Counted from the first letter of the stretch, positions 13,088-24,380 are shown. The stretch is 64,000 nt of DNA from Ehretia macrophylla (GCA_037974665.1 CM075781.1:37231735-37295734), one strand, 5' to 3'. Notes: generated from the sequence alone by a model not told the origin. Numbers and translations are program-made.

Positions 13088-14340
13088 ATGAGGAGAAAGG
13101 TAAGACCGAGAAAGGAACTGGAGGAGGCTCCTAGGCAAGATGTACCTAGGCAAGAAGTAGGAGTAGCAGGGAATGTACCACAGGTGGGGAATGTACCACG
13201 GGGGCAGGAACCGACCAATGCACAGATTATGGCCACAATGGCCACCGCTATGAATACTATTGCTTAGTTTGTGACTCAGCAGGGTCAAGCAGGGACTGGC
13301 AGAGGTAATCAGGCTACTAGAGCCGAGGGTAGAGGAGTTGCAGGGGGTAACTTGTTTGATAAGTTCTTGCATCACGGGGCGTACAGTTTTTATAGAGAAC
13401 CGGATGATATGAAGGCAGAAATGTGGCTGAGAAAGTTGCCGCGATACTCGAGTGTAATGATGAGAGAAAGATCACTTATGCTGCATTCTTACTTGAGGAG
13501 GACGGCGAGGAGTGGTAGCGTACTATTAGAGGGAAATGGGATGCCGAGAGGGTACAACATTCGTGGGCCGACTTTATTCAGGAATTCTGAGATAAGTATA
13601 TGTCTGTGGTAGCCCGCAAGAGACATCAAGAGGAGTTCATAGCTCTGAGGCAGGGAAACATGACTGTGGATCAGTACAAGGCTATTTTCACTAGACTCTC
13701 TCGTTACGTGCCAACCTTAGTGCAGTCGGAGGACATGAAGATTCAGAGATTTATCAAAGGTATAAGAAGTGATATTATGCTTAATTTGTCTTTGCAAGAT
13801 TATTCGAATTATGTTGCAGTAGTTAGGGCCGCGTTGAGATATAAGAAATGCAAGGCAGATGTGTTAGCCGAGTCTAGTCTGTCGAGTAAACAGCAGTATC
13901 AGTCTCAGAGTCAGGGTTATCAGAGACAGTTTCAGCAGCCTGTTCAAGTTCAGCAGTCGAGGCAGACCCAGAGCTACCCAGGACCAGTTCAGGCACAGTC
14001 TTAGCAGAGGCCAGCTCAGAGCCAACCATAGGGACAGTCACAGACCCGACCAGTTGCCACTAGATCTCAGCAAGGTAGCTCCACTACATCTACTTACAGG
14101 GCTCCTACGGGAAGCACTGATGCAAGGAAAAACCAGCAGTGCAGTCACTGTAATCGCAAGGGCCACACGGAGGCGGAGTGTTAGAGGAAATTGGGCCGAT
14201 GCGTTGGTTGTGGTAGTGACCAGCACAGAGCTAGAGATTGCCCCAAGTTTAAGCAAGGACAGGGTCAGACTTTCGGCTAGAGTGCTTAGACTAGAGCTTC
14301 AGGAGCAGCTACAATTCCACGAGTCCAGGCACAGGTATTT
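13088..14340 (+). pseudogene. Tekay gag, copy 1
   Basis: The frame opens with MRRKVRPRKELEEAPRQD at 13088. In-frame stops are at 13265-13267, 14002-14004, 14029-14031 and 14182-14184. A frameshift lies near 13420, where the frame leaves MWLRKLPRYS for the expected AEKVAAILECNDERK, and the same shift occurs in the second copy. Further on are the gag core (ERHQEEFIAL-like, QGNMTVDQYKAIFTRLSRYVP), a Q/S-rich stretch, and two CCHC zinc knuckles at about 14129-14240, the first reading CSHCNRKGHTEAEC in frame. Gag would package element RNA; this copy is inactive. Confidence 0.85.
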
Positions 14341-14793
14341 GCACTAGATCAAGAGGAGCTCCTAAACACGACAGTGGTGGTAAAATGTACTTTTCTTATT
14401 AATAGTCAACCGGTAGTAGTTTTGATTGAAATCGGGGCTACACATTCATTTATCACTTCTATGTGTGCATAATCTACTGCTTTAAAAGTTGATAAACTGC
14501 CGTATGTAATTGAAGTAGGTAATCCTATGGGTACTAAATTTGTTACGGAGTCTGTGTGTAAAGATTGTGATATTTGCATTGAGGGACACATGTATCTTGT
14601 TGATTTAATTATCATGCCATTCCGGGACTTTGAGGTTATTTTGGGGATAGACTGGTTGGGGTAGTATTATGCATGTTTGGATTGTAGGAGGAAAATCGTA
14701 ACTTTAGAAGTACCTGAATAACCTGTCATTAAAATTGTTGGGAGTCGGAAATCTATTGGGACTCATATCATTTCTTCTATTAAAGCTACTAAA
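14341..14793 (+). pseudogene. Tekay protease domain, copy 1
   Basis: The domain reads FLINSQPVVVLIEIGATHSFI and continues to DFEVILGIDWLG. In active chromoviral proteases the catalytic triad is D-T/S-G; here it is E-I-G at about 14425-14440, so both the catalytic aspartate and the next residue are changed. Stops are TAA near 14470, TAG at 14662-14664 and TAA near 14718. Each falls where glutamine is expected in this family. Confidence 0.8.
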
Positions 14794-15739
14794 ATGTTGA
14801 GTAGGGGTTGTGAGGCATATTTAGCTTATTTAATTAATCAACTTGGAGATAAATTGAAACTGAATGAGGTATCTGTTGTAAAAGATTTTTCGGGAGTATT
14901 TCTTGAAGAGTTGCCTGGGTTACTACCTGATCGAGAAAAAGAGTTTGTGATTGATTTGTTGTCAGGAACTAATCCTATTTCTAGAACAGCGTATAGAAGG
15001 GCTCCCTCTGAGTTGCATGAATTGAAAATTTAGCGATAGGGTTTACTTGAAAAGGGTGTTAATTATCCTAGCTCCTGTGTTATTTGTAAAGAAGAAAGAT
15101 GGTACTTTGTGGTTGTACATTGATTATCGGGGTCTTCATCAGGTGACTGTGAAAAATAAATATCCTTTACCTTTGATTGAGGAATTGTTTGATCAGTTGT
15201 AGGGTACTGTTGTATATTCTAAATTTGATTTGAGACAGGGTTATTATCAGCTGAGAATCCGGAAGGAGGATGTGCCCAAAACAGCTTTTAGAACCAGATA
15301 CGGCCACTACGAGTTTGTAATACTGCCATTTGAATTAACAAATGCTCCTGCCGCCTTTATGGATTTAATGCATAGGGTGTTTAGACCTTACCTCGACCAA
15401 TTTGTAGTAATCTTTATTGATGACATACTAGTGTATTCTAAATCAGAGGCAGAAAGAGCACTTGAGAATTGTATTGCGAACATTGCAAGAACATAAGTTA
15501 TTTACCAAATTTAGCAAGTGTGAATTCTGGTTGAAACAGGTAGCCTTTCTAGGCCATATCATTTCACAAGAGGGAATATTTATGGATCCTACGAAAATGG
15601 AGGTGGTTATGTCTTGAAAAAGACCCGAGACTATCATGGAGGTTCGCAGTTTCTTGGGATTGGCTAGTTATTATAGGCGGTTTGTTAACGACTTCTCTAA
15701 AATTGCTGGACCATTAACTTCCTTAACTCAAAGAAAACT
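14794..15739 (+). pseudogene. Tekay reverse transcriptase domain, copy 1
   Basis: RT motifs are visible in order: VVKDFSGVFLEELPGLLPDR at about 14875, a YIDYRGL motif at about 15115-15135, [13 protein letters not shown] at about 15220-15255, [13 protein letters not shown] (normally LPFGLTNAP) at about 15325-15365, and the catalytic [11 protein letters not shown] at 15413-15445. After this come EFWLKQVAFLGHIIS and SFLGLASYYRRFV in a shifted frame. Stops at 15031-15033, 15037-15039 and 15200-15202 and a frameshift near 15480 break the protein. RT copies the element RNA into DNA in cytoplasmic particles. Confidence 0.88.
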
Positions 15740-16195
15740 GTGTTTAACTGGGATGATAAGTGTGAAGCCAGCTTTCAAGAATTGAAGAAGAGACTTACCA
15801 CTGCACCTATTCTTGCATTGTCTAAAGGAACAGATAATCTGGTGATTTACAGTGATGCTTCGAAAGAAGGTTTGGGTTGTGTTCTTATGCAGAATGGTAA
15901 GATGATATCTTATGCCTCGAGGAAATTGAAACCATATGAACTTAATTACCCTACTCATGATCTTGAGCTTACTGTTGTTGTCTTTGCTTTGAAGAAATGA
16001 CATCATTTTTTGTGGGGTAATAAATTTGAGATATTTACTGGTCATAAGAGTTTGAAATATTTATTTTCTCAAAAGGATTTGAATATGAGGCAAAGGCGTT
16101 GGCTAGAGTTGTTGAATGATTATAACTGTACCATTAACTATTTGCCAGGAAAAGCTAACACTATTGCAGATGCATTGAGTCGAAAAGCTACTGTG
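15740..16195 (+). pseudogene. Tekay RNase H domain, copy 1
   Basis: [24 protein letters not shown] leads into [19 protein letters not shown], the first catalytic-aspartate motif of Ty3/gypsy RNase H. The terminal part [17 protein letters not shown] is at about 16140-16190. A TGA at about 15998 replaces the tryptophan expected in KKWRHYL. RNase H removes the RNA strand during reverse transcription. Confidence 0.87.
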
Positions 16196-17436
16196 GCTAG
16201 TTTGATAATCAAGGACTGGGAAACTGTGGAGGAGTTATGTCTGTGGAAACCAAAGGCTTCTAGAATAGGTATCCAATTTGCTAGTTTTCAAATCCAGTCT
16301 TTATTACTGTCTAGAATCAGAGAAGCCCAACAGTCAGATTCTGAATTGTTGAAAATGCTAGAGAAGTCAAAAGGGGAAGAGTCCGATTTCAAGTTACATA
16401 ATGATAGAGTACTTAGGTATAAGAATAGAATTTGCATTCCTAGTGGTTCAACTATCAAGGATGAAATTCGTGCTGAGGCTTACAGTGCTAAATACACTAT
16501 CCACTGTGGTAGTACTAAAATATAAAAGGACCTAAAGCAAAGTTTTTGGTGGAACAACATGAAAAGGGAGATAGCTGAGTTTGTGGCTAAATGTTTGACT
16601 TGTCAGAAGGTTAAGGTTGAGCGTCAGAGACCGGCGAGATTATTGCAACTATTAGAGATTCCAGTATGGAAATTGGAGTAGGTTACTATGGACCTTGTAT
16701 CTGATTTGCCGAGATCACTGCGAGGTAATGATTCCGTATGGGTTGTGGTTGATAGGTTGACGAAGACCTCCCATTTTATTGCTACAAAGAAGACAGATTC
16801 CCTTGATAAATTAGTTAAGCTTTATATTGAAAATATAGTGAAACTGCATGGAGTTCCATCTAGAATAGTGTCTGACAGGGATCCCAGGTTTATATCACAA
16901 TTCTAGCAGAAACTACAAAAGGCTCTGGGGACTAATTTGAGTTTTAGTACTGCATATCACCCGCAGATAGATGGCCAATCTGAGAGGACTATCAGGATTT
17001 TAGAAGACATGTTGCAAGCTTGCATTTTGGATTTCGGTAAGAATTGGGAAAGCTATTTGCCTCTTGCAGAGTTTGCTTATAATAACAGTTACTAGGCTAC
17101 CACTGGTATGGCACCATATGAGGCACTTTATGGGCGGAAATATAGGTCTCCTTTGTATTGGGACGAGGTAGGTGAAATGAAAACTGTTGATCCAGCTATT
17201 CTACCTGAAATGATCAAGATGGTCGATAATGTGAAACTCATTAAGAAAAGAATGCTCACAGCTCAAAGCCGACAGAAAAGTTATACTAATAAACGCCGAC
17301 GTGACTTAGTGTTTTCAATGGGTGATAATGTGTTCTTGAAAGTCTCTCCGCGTAAGGGTTTGATTCGACATGAAAAGGAATGTAAACTCAGTCCTAGATA
17401 TGTGGGGCCGTTGAAATTATTGAGAAAGTTGGTGAT
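16196..17436 (+). pseudogene. Tekay integrase, copy 1
   Basis: The zinc-binding part is seen as [12 protein letters not shown] (normally HPGSTKMY) followed by CLTCQKVKVERQRPA at 16490-16640. The DDE core follows: MDLVSDLPRSLRGNDSVWVV at 16688, IVSDRDPRFISQF at about 16865-16903, and HPQIDGQSERTIRILEDML at about 16960-17010. Stops are TAA after 16520, TAG near 16678, TAG at 16904-16906 and TAG at 17093-17095. The GPY/F region (YVGPLKLLRKL) follows at about 17400-17430. Integrase would join element DNA to the chromosome. Confidence 0.87.
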
Positions 17437-17778
17437 TTGGCCTATAGATTAGCATTACTTCTGAGTTTGGGCAAGATTCATGATGTATTCCATGTGTCGT
17501 TATTGAGGAAGTATAATTCAGATCCTTCGCACATTCTGGAGCCAGAGCCATTGGAAATCGATGAGTCATTGTTATATGTTGAGAAACCTCTTCGAGTGGT
17601 TAACAGAAAGATTCAGGAACTTCGAACCAAAAGTATTCCTATGGTGAAAGTTCTTTGGGATCATCACAGAGTTGAGGATGCCACATGGGAGCGGGAAGAT
17701 CAGATAAGAGAGAAATACCCAGAGCTGTTTGTCAAATCATGTAAGAGTTGCGTGAACGCAATTAGTTTAAGGGGGTGA
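17437..17778 (+). pseudogene. Integrase C-terminus with chromodomain, copy 1
   Basis: The frame contains IHDVFHVSLLRKY and then YVEKPLRVVNRKIQELRTKSIP, MVKVLWDHHRVEDATWERED and IREKYPELF at about 17570-17730. This is a type II-like chromodomain at the C-terminus of chromoviral integrases, thought to direct insertion to heterochromatin marks. The frame ends at SLRG just before the polypurine tract. This exon-like piece is open, but it is cut off from the rest of pol by upstream stops and a frame change near 17430. Confidence 0.87.
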
Positions 17779-17781
17779 AGG
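17768..17781 (+). other. Polypurine tract of Tekay copy 1
   Basis: The purine-rich AAGGGGGTGAAGG run lies immediately upstream of the 3' LTR start (TGTGATGCCCG at 17782). This is the expected place for the plus-strand primer. In the second copy the matching run is AAGGGGAAAAAGG. Confidence 0.75.
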
Positions 17782-18551
17782 TGTGATGCCCGAGAATGTC
17801 ATCACATCTTTTAAATAACTGTTGCATAAATTACTTGAGCATTTTATATGCATTTCTTTTTTTGTTTAATTGTTTTACTATTGGGCACTATTCATAAAAA
17901 ATTTGACCGTCTTAAATGCTCGATTTAATAATTTTCCTAAACCACATGACATATAAAAGAAGTCGAAAAATGGTAGTTTTGAGCTTTGGGGGCCGGGAGT
18001 ATGCGTTTGAAAAATATTTTTCGCTTCGGTTGAATAGTGTTACGTATGTAGAAATATTAGTTTGACTTAAGTTAACATTTAATTGGAGTTTTAAGCCTAT
18101 TTGACCAAGTGTTTATGACTTTTGACCTAATATAATATAACATACTCATGCATATATTAAAAATATCATACATATACATAATATACTCATAAAAACAAAA
18201 GCAAAAATAACCAAAATACCCTTCCAAACCCGACAGCCCTAGAAGGCAAAGAGGAGCAATTTTTCTTCATCCGACCTTGCATTTGACTTCTTGGTTTGAT
18301 CTTGGAGGTTTTTGGAGCGCTTGGGAGCTTTAACCACTTGTCTACACCTAAAATTTGTGAGGGAGTTTGCTTTTAAATACATGTTGAAGTTTGTCAACTT
18401 TTTGAGATTTGATGATTTGTTGTATATAGTTATTGATATGCATATAAATGGTAGTATACATGTTTATTATGAACTATAGACTATGTTTGAGTAGTTGATA
18501 GCAAGTTGCCATGGCTGAAGCTTGAAATCTCAAGAAGATGATGAATAGTGA
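17782..18551 (+). repeat. 3' LTR of Tekay copy 1, truncated
   Basis: It aligns with the first 770 bases of the 5' LTR and stops within GATGAATAGTGA. The 5' LTR continues there as TGAGATTTTAAGG, while this copy continues as CTCTAAAAATATAATTT. The identical junction recurs at about 63932 in the second copy. Confidence 0.85.
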
Positions 18552-18929
18552 CTCTAAAAATATAATTTATTGACTTTTAGGGCATTTTTCCTAACATCCG
18601 CTACCAGAAATTAGGTTTGACGCTCTCACCTTACCAACGAGCCGACAGATGATGGCTGTTGGTCACAATTACTACCAAAAAGCTCCAATAAAAATAAATA
18701 TTTCACATAGAGGAGTGTACATCTTTATATTAAGTCTTTTTCTATCATGCGACCTGGGGCCCACGTCTCTTATTTGTTCAGGGCGGGCATCGTAAACTTT
18801 GATTCGATCCAAGATAAATTGCAAAAAGATAAAAATAAGATAAAAAATTGCAAGCATTCACATATGGTGCGGTTTTCCTACATCTCTTCAGTTTTAGCTT
18901 TATATATGGTCCAACTTTTTCTAGATGAG
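18552..18929. other. Non-LTR flank shared with the second Tekay copy, then unassigned sequence
   Basis: 18552-18618 matches 63933-64000 base for base as far as the window allows. The match probably continues beyond the window. The rest to about 18929 carries no recognised feature; the two overlapping open frames at 18672-18941 lie on opposite strands and have no domain. Confidence 0.6.
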
Positions 18930-20070
18930 GTCGTTGACTGACCTATCCGTTGACCATTGAACTTCCTTCTACTAAGAATTCAAACAGGTGAACCCTAGCA
19001 GCCAATTTCAGACTTTAATTTGGAAGGTCACATCTACTAAGAAATTAAAAGCTCTAAAAGTAATTAATTATAATTTATGACATACTTTAGAGGGAAAAGA
19101 TCTCTTCCTCGAAGATGCAATGACACCAAATTTAAATAAAAAAGACTCCAACGATGTTCTCAGCTTCTGCTACATAGTATTACCATTTACATCATTTTGA
19201 GGAACGTAATTGTGTTCCCCGTAATAAACTGAAGTTTATAGAAAGCTCTGATAGGATTAAAACTAGTTTGAAGAAATAACTTTTTTAAATATGAAAACTG
19301 ACATTGAAATAAGATTTAGGTGATTAGAAAATTTGATGTAGTTTGTATTTTGGTATAAATACTTTTTAACTATGGATAGAAGCTGACTAGTTTAGTAAGA
19401 TTAGTATAGTTCCTAGATAATATTTGGCAATAAGTGATATTAATTGGGATGTGTATTACTTGAAATTGTAGACAATCAAATTTTAGATGAGCCAAATCTA
19501 AATAATGGTCCTCTACAATTCCAGCCACGTGTCGATTATGGTCACTGTTGAAGTAGAAGACTGATCATGGTCTGTGCTCCCGTTGTACTAATTAATCAAA
19601 ACAGAAAATAGCGTATATGTGGTGCATGATTATCAATATTTACCTAGAGAAACTGACTTAGGATGACAAGCTCTTACTATGCTGTGAGAAAGCGAAGATT
19701 GTTGAAGCTAATAATTGTTGACTTAAACATGATCCTTGTTCAATTTAAGGATTATTTGAAAGGTGACATACTATTTTTTCCATATTCTTGGATAAAAAGA
19801 AATAACATATATTTCGATGGTTGTGACATATATACTTTCCTTTTCCAGACAATAAAGAAAAAAGAATTAAATGTTACTAAGCCGAACATTGTATCGGGGC
19901 TGCCAAATATAGAAGGCTGCTGGTACTATTGCAGACAGGAACTTCTCTCTATAGTTTATTCAAATAAATTCTCCGAGCACAGCTGTGAAACATTTTACTA
20001 TATTTGATGAACAAGAATGGTTACAATGTACCTTGGGACCTTTCTGCTGGCCATTGAAATCCCTTTAAAA
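18930..20070 (+). repeat. MYB upstream module I (no MYB gene attached)
   Basis: This block has the landmarks that precede the MYB genes: TTGACCATTGAACTTCC, AGCAGCCAATTTCAGAC at 18997, ATGTTCTCAGCTTCTG, a GTTGAAGCTAATAATTGTTGAC stretch near 19700, and AGAAGGCTGCTGGTACTATTGCAG near 19910. It runs directly into the next module at about 20070 with no MYB exon between. The 114-codon open frame at 19663-20007 lies in it, but the matching parts of the other modules do not keep that frame open, so I do not call a gene. Confidence 0.6.
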
Positions 20071-20245
20071 TTTTGATTTGTTACATTTACAAAGAATTCA
20101 AACCGGAAAGATGAACCTAGCAGCCAATTTTAGACTTTTGATACCGTACATTTACTTTTTCAAGATTTTTTATTTATTTATTTATGTAAAGTCAGCAATT
20201 TTTGTAGCATACTTCTACAAGGAAAAAATCTATTCTTTCAAGATT

Positions 20246-20271
20246 TTTTTTTTTTTTTTTTGAGTAAATTC
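20246..20271 (-). mobile_element. Short poly(A) retro-insert with 12-bp target duplication
   Basis: The plus strand shows a T16 run plus GAGTAAATTC between two exact copies of TCTTTCAAGATT (20234-20245 and 20272-20283). On the minus strand the insert reads GAATTTACTC followed by poly(A). Modules I and III lack it, which supports insertion. Confidence 0.7.
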
Positions 20272-20330
20272 TCTTTCAAGATTCAGTGACACCAAAATTA
20301 AATAAAAAATGACTCCACCAATGTTCTCAG

Positions 20331-20685
20331 CTCCTTTTTTTTTTTTTTTTTAAGGAGGGGTTCTTCCCTCCGGGAATTTTATTAATATCAAAAGAAAAAT
20401 ACAAAAGTGAAGGGGGACAAAGGCCGGAACCTCCACGGGGATTGGGGTACTTACCTGCCCCAAAAGCCCATCTAATCTAAAAAGGAACACAATTTGTTCC
20501 TTTTTACAAGAGCCTAAACAGAAGAAAATGATAAAACAAAAAAGCATCGCATAATGAACTGTTAACGGGAAAAGGGAACAGAAGCAAGAACCTCTTTCCA
20601 AGTAAATCTAAAATGTGGTAATTGAAGTTTATCAATTCTGATCATACCTCTTAATTGCTTTTGATCATTTGTATTTTCAAAGTAT
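20331..20685 (-). mobile_element. 5'-truncated LINE-like 3' end
   Basis: Read on the minus strand, the insert ends with an AATAAAATTCCCGGAGGG-like stretch, AACCCCTCCTT and then a long A-run (T-run at 20331-20351 on plus). The plus-strand flanks AATGTTCTCAGCTCC and CACAAAGTATAACATTTATATC are continuous in module I, so about 355 bases were inserted. No coding domain is seen, and a target duplication was not found. LINE is likely; a SINE or processed transcript is possible. Confidence 0.5.
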
Positions 20686-20727
20686 AACCACAAAGTATAA
20701 CATTTATATCATTTGAGAAACATAAAT

Positions 20728-20885
20728 GGAGTGAAGTGCACATGACCCCTTGTACTTTTGTAAAGTTATACAATATCATTTTTTAGTTTTAAAAGTGTAC
20801 GGTACCTCTTGTACTTTCTGACACTAAGCCCACTGTCCCCCAACCTACTTTTGTTCCCTACAGGGGGGTCACGTGCACTTCACCC
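20728..20885. mobile_element. Mutator-like MITE, 158 bp
   Basis: The terminal inverted repeats are GGAGTGAAGTGCACATGACC at the left and GGGTGAAGTGCACGTGACCC on the opposite strand at the right. The flanks are AACATAAAT (20719-20727) and AACCTAATT (20886-20894), a 9-bp target duplication with two mismatches. Module I has AACGTAATT at the empty site. A 9-bp duplication fits Mutator-type transposition. No coding capacity. Confidence 0.72.
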
Positions 20886-21369
20886 AACCTAATTGTGTTT
20901 CCCATAAATATTTTCTTTCTCTAGAAATTGGACCTAATTTGGCAAATGTCCAAACTGTCCATAAAAATGCTATTGATTGTGCATAATTTGTGCGAATAGT
21001 ATGCAGAATATAAGTCTTCAAAGCTATGAACTAAAATAAATTAAAAAAACGTAAATAATGTAAAATGAGTAAGATTAAAATAATATGAATATTTGTTCAT
21101 ATATTATAGGCATTTTGAACATTTCGATCGTTAAAATAAATTAACGGAGATATATTAAGTCCATAAACCCAACAAGAAATTTCTAAAAACACAGGGATCG
21201 CATCTAGATAGGATAATGCAAATAAGTTAACCAATAAAACATTCTCTGTCGAGGCGAAGATATTATTAAAAGGACTTTTCCAGATTATGATCATTTGTGA
21301 AAAGGATTGCAAATCTTGGAATGGAAATTTTAATTCAACACATCCCCTCTATCTCTTTCCCTTATAATC

Positions 21370-22010
21370 AGGCGGATCCAGCCGGGGACCGGCGGGGCCT
21401 CGGCCCTCCCAATATTTTTTTTTCTTTTAACTTATGTATATTTTTTATTTCTAACATCTCCACATAATAACTGATCCTTACAATATAATTAACACACTAC
21501 ACGCAAAATAACTGTCATTAACCCACCCACCATTTCTTTATCTCTATCTATATATTTTTTTTTATCTTTTCCACTCCCCCAAGTCCCTTTTTCAATTTTC
21601 CCCTTTCACCTTTTCCTTTTCCCCCACTCCCTTTTCCTCATTATTCCCCTTTTCATTTTCCCTTTTTCCGTATTTTTCCTCAATCCCCTCCCCGATAAGA
21701 ATTCTCTCCCACCCTTCCTACAGGCCACAATCATCTTCCTCTCTTCCATGGCGCAAGTGCACAGTCTTTTTTCCTCAATTTTAATTTTTAAAGCATATAC
21801 ACACAAAGGTAAAGTAGTAAACCATGAAAAATATTATATAATATTTAATTTACTTTTTTTTTAGTAAGTTAATTTTATGCATAATAATTAATAGAAAAAT
21901 ATTTTTTGGTGTGTTTTTTACCAGTCAAAAATACTGCACAAAAGAACATGACATAATAAAATAATAATAAAAAAAATTTCAACCCCCAAAATTAAGTTTT
22001 TGGATCCGGG
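21370..22010. mobile_element. Non-autonomous repeat with GGCGGATCC / GGATCCGGG ends
   Basis: The insert starts GGCGGATCCAGCCGGGG and ends ...TTTTTGGATCCGGGAC, so the termini share an inverted CGGATCCA core. It interrupts module II relative to module I. The interior is C/T-rich (21340-21780) and then AT-rich. Class is uncertain; no target duplication was established. Confidence 0.35.
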
Positions 22011-22281
22011 ACTTATACTGCTATTTTTTCATTAGCAACACGCACGATGGCTCCATATATAAAAAGGATGAGAAATAAGATAGAATAGTAAAAAGCCGGT
22101 GATGCACTAAGAATTGACAATTATCATAACAGAAAATGGCATGTATGCACTCCAGGATATCAATATTTAAATACCTAGAGAGACTGACTTCCGATGATAC
22201 ATTCTACTACGCTGTAAGATATTAAAACGTCCATTGTTGAAGCTGATAATTGTTGACTATAGCGTGATTGATAATTATATA

Positions 22282-23110
22282 GGGGCAAAATGCTATTTTT
22301 CCCCATAAGTTTTAGCCTAAATTTCACTTTTGCATGAGGTTTTTATTTTACTCATATTTTTTTATGATATCAAACTTTGTCAAATAAAGTCTTATTTTAA
22401 AGGACATTTTCATCTTTTTATTTTTTTGAAATAAAAAAATAATATAAAAATTAATTTAATAAAATCATTCAATAAAAAGGTCTGCAATAAAATAGAAAAC
22501 TATAAATAATTTAAGTGATGAAGAAAGATATAAAAGAAGTTTATTATACGAATTTTGCATCATGCACAAAATTAATTAGAGAAAAAAAAATTAGGTTCAA
22601 TTTAAAATCTATTTTTTTTTACCTATACATACATCTCAAATTGAATTTAATAATTTTTCTAACCTAACGTATAATTTTTTTGGAAAAGAGAAAACATTCT
22701 AAATATATATATATATATATAAAAAGAAAAGGATAAAACAATTTATTGTACAAAATTCACATTGTGAACGAAGTTAGAGAAAACATTTAGATTCATTTTA
22801 AATCTATATTTTTCCTATATATACATATATAATATATCTATGTGCATGTGTGCATCTAAAATTGAATTTGATCTTTTTTTCTAACCCATTGTATAACTTT
22901 TGGTGACGAGCCAAACATAATACGAAAAAAAAAATTGAAGGCAATAAAATAGAATTAAATAGCTCAATAAGAAAATAACTAGACCAACGTGTCTCTAATC
23001 TTAAGGCTTTGTTTGATAGAACTTGATGACATTGGGAATTTGGGTAAAATTAAAAACTCGTGGAGGAGTATTTGAGATTTAGATTAAAACTTATGGGAAA
23101 AATGGTTCAC
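22282..23110. mobile_element. Foldback insertion in MYB module II
   Basis: The left arm TTTTTCCCCATAAGTTTTAG and the right arm, read on the opposite strand as TTTTTCCCATAAGTTTTAA, are inverted copies near the two ends. Module I is continuous across this point. Inside, a segment of about 150 bases is tandemly repeated in diverged form (about 22540-22700 and 22740-22910; both contain a TTAGAGAAA start, AAATCTAT and an AATTGAATTT stretch). No open frame of note. Confidence 0.45.
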
Positions 23111-23579
23111 TTGAAAGGTAACCTAGTTTACTAGTATTCCATAATCTTGGTTGACTATAAATAAGGGTCCCCTAGAAATAATATTTCTCTGTAATCTTGG
23201 ATGACAAAAAATAATATTTTTCCATAATCTTGGATGACAAGAAATAAAACAAATGGTTGCAAAATTTTATTGACTTATTTTCCTTTTCCAGGGAGAAAAA
23301 GCAATAAAAAATTAAATTTTACTAACCCCAACTTATAATTAGGCAGCCAAATCTAGAAGGCTGCTGTTACTGTTGCAGCCTGGAACTTCAACATATTTAT
23401 TCAATAAATTTCTCTGAGCACAAATGTGAAATATTATACTATCTTTAACAAGAGTGGTTGCAATATAATGTACCGTTCCGTATGCCTTTTTATTATCTGA
23501 GTAAGACGCAAGAAAAAAATATAAAATCGTGATCAAAAGAAAAAGGGTACATACCCTAATTATTAGTTCGTAATTTTTA

Positions 23580-23999
23580 GGATAATTTATTGAAATGGTC
23601 TTAGATTTTTACCTTTTTTAACATTTAAGTCATCTATCTTTTATTTTAGACAAAATGGTCTTTCATCTTTCATTTTTGTGACAATCATTAGTCCTTGGAA
23701 CAAAATCTATTGAAAAAATATCGTTAGTGAGCACGTGAATGGCATGTGATCGCAAAATTTACAAATCTTTAAAGGTAAAATTGTCACACGATAAAAGATA
23801 AGTATCCTAAAGTTAATGCATTTTGCATCCACGTGTCATTCTCATGCTCACTAACGTTATTTTTTTTTATAGATTTTGCTCCAAGGACTAATAGCTGTCA
23901 CCAAAATAAAAGATGAAACACTATTTTATCCAAAATAAAAGATAAAAGACTTAAATGTCAAAAAAGATAAAAATCTAGGATCATTTCAATAAATTACCC
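23580..23999. mobile_element. Mutator-like MITE, 420 bp, with exact 9-bp duplication
   Basis: The ends are GGATAATTTATTGAAATGGT on the left and GGGTAATTTATTGAAATGAT on the opposite strand at the right. The two arms stay complementary for about 180 bases, so the whole element can fold back. It is flanked by exact copies of TAATTTTTA at 23571-23579 and 24000-24008. There is no coding capacity. Long inverted termini plus a 9-bp duplication are the mark of Mutator-type elements. Confidence 0.82.
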
Positions 24000-24380
24000 T
24001 AATTTTTATTGTGCTTGAAAAGCAAGTCCTCTATCTTAAAAAATAAATTATATTTAAATCTTTTAACTTTGTAACTTGATGTGCACTGTTAGACCTTTTG
24101 CCATTGTCTATTAAAAAGTAATGGTACAGTTACATATTTTTCTTGTTTTACACGATCCTTTATCACTATTTTTTTTAATAAATGATAATAAAAGGACTAA
24201 TAGTGTTGCAAATTATAAAGATAAAGAATTTGAATGTAGCACTTTTAGAAATAGTGAACATGTTTATCAAACACGGTAAAAATGAGTATCAACCCAAAGA
24301 AAAAAAAAATTAAAGAAAGACTGAAGTCTTTTGTCACTTTGAAAAATTTGTAACAACACAGTTTCTTGGTATCAGATGGT

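Larger units (their letters stand above)
10315..18551 (+). mobile_element. Tekay/Del chromovirus LTR retrotransposon, copy 1 (3' LTR truncated)
   Basis: This is a Ty3/gypsy element with a 5' LTR, primer-binding site, gag, protease, RT, RNase H, integrase with C-terminal chromodomain, polypurine tract and a truncated 3' LTR, in that order. The chromodomain and the LTR ends (TGTGATGCCCG-like start, GGGGCGTTAC-like end) point to the Tekay/Del clade. It lies inside an Athila gag. The pol and gag frames carry many stops, mainly TAG, plus at least one frameshift, so it is dead. The 3' LTR runs only from 17782 to about 18551 and then joins unrelated sequence, so target duplications cannot be checked. 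Confidence 0.88.

Noticed and set aside
19663-20007. 114-codon frame upstream of the MYB cluster
   Set aside because: The homologous parts of the other MYB modules do not keep this frame open, and no domain is recognisable; it is non-coding module sequence.
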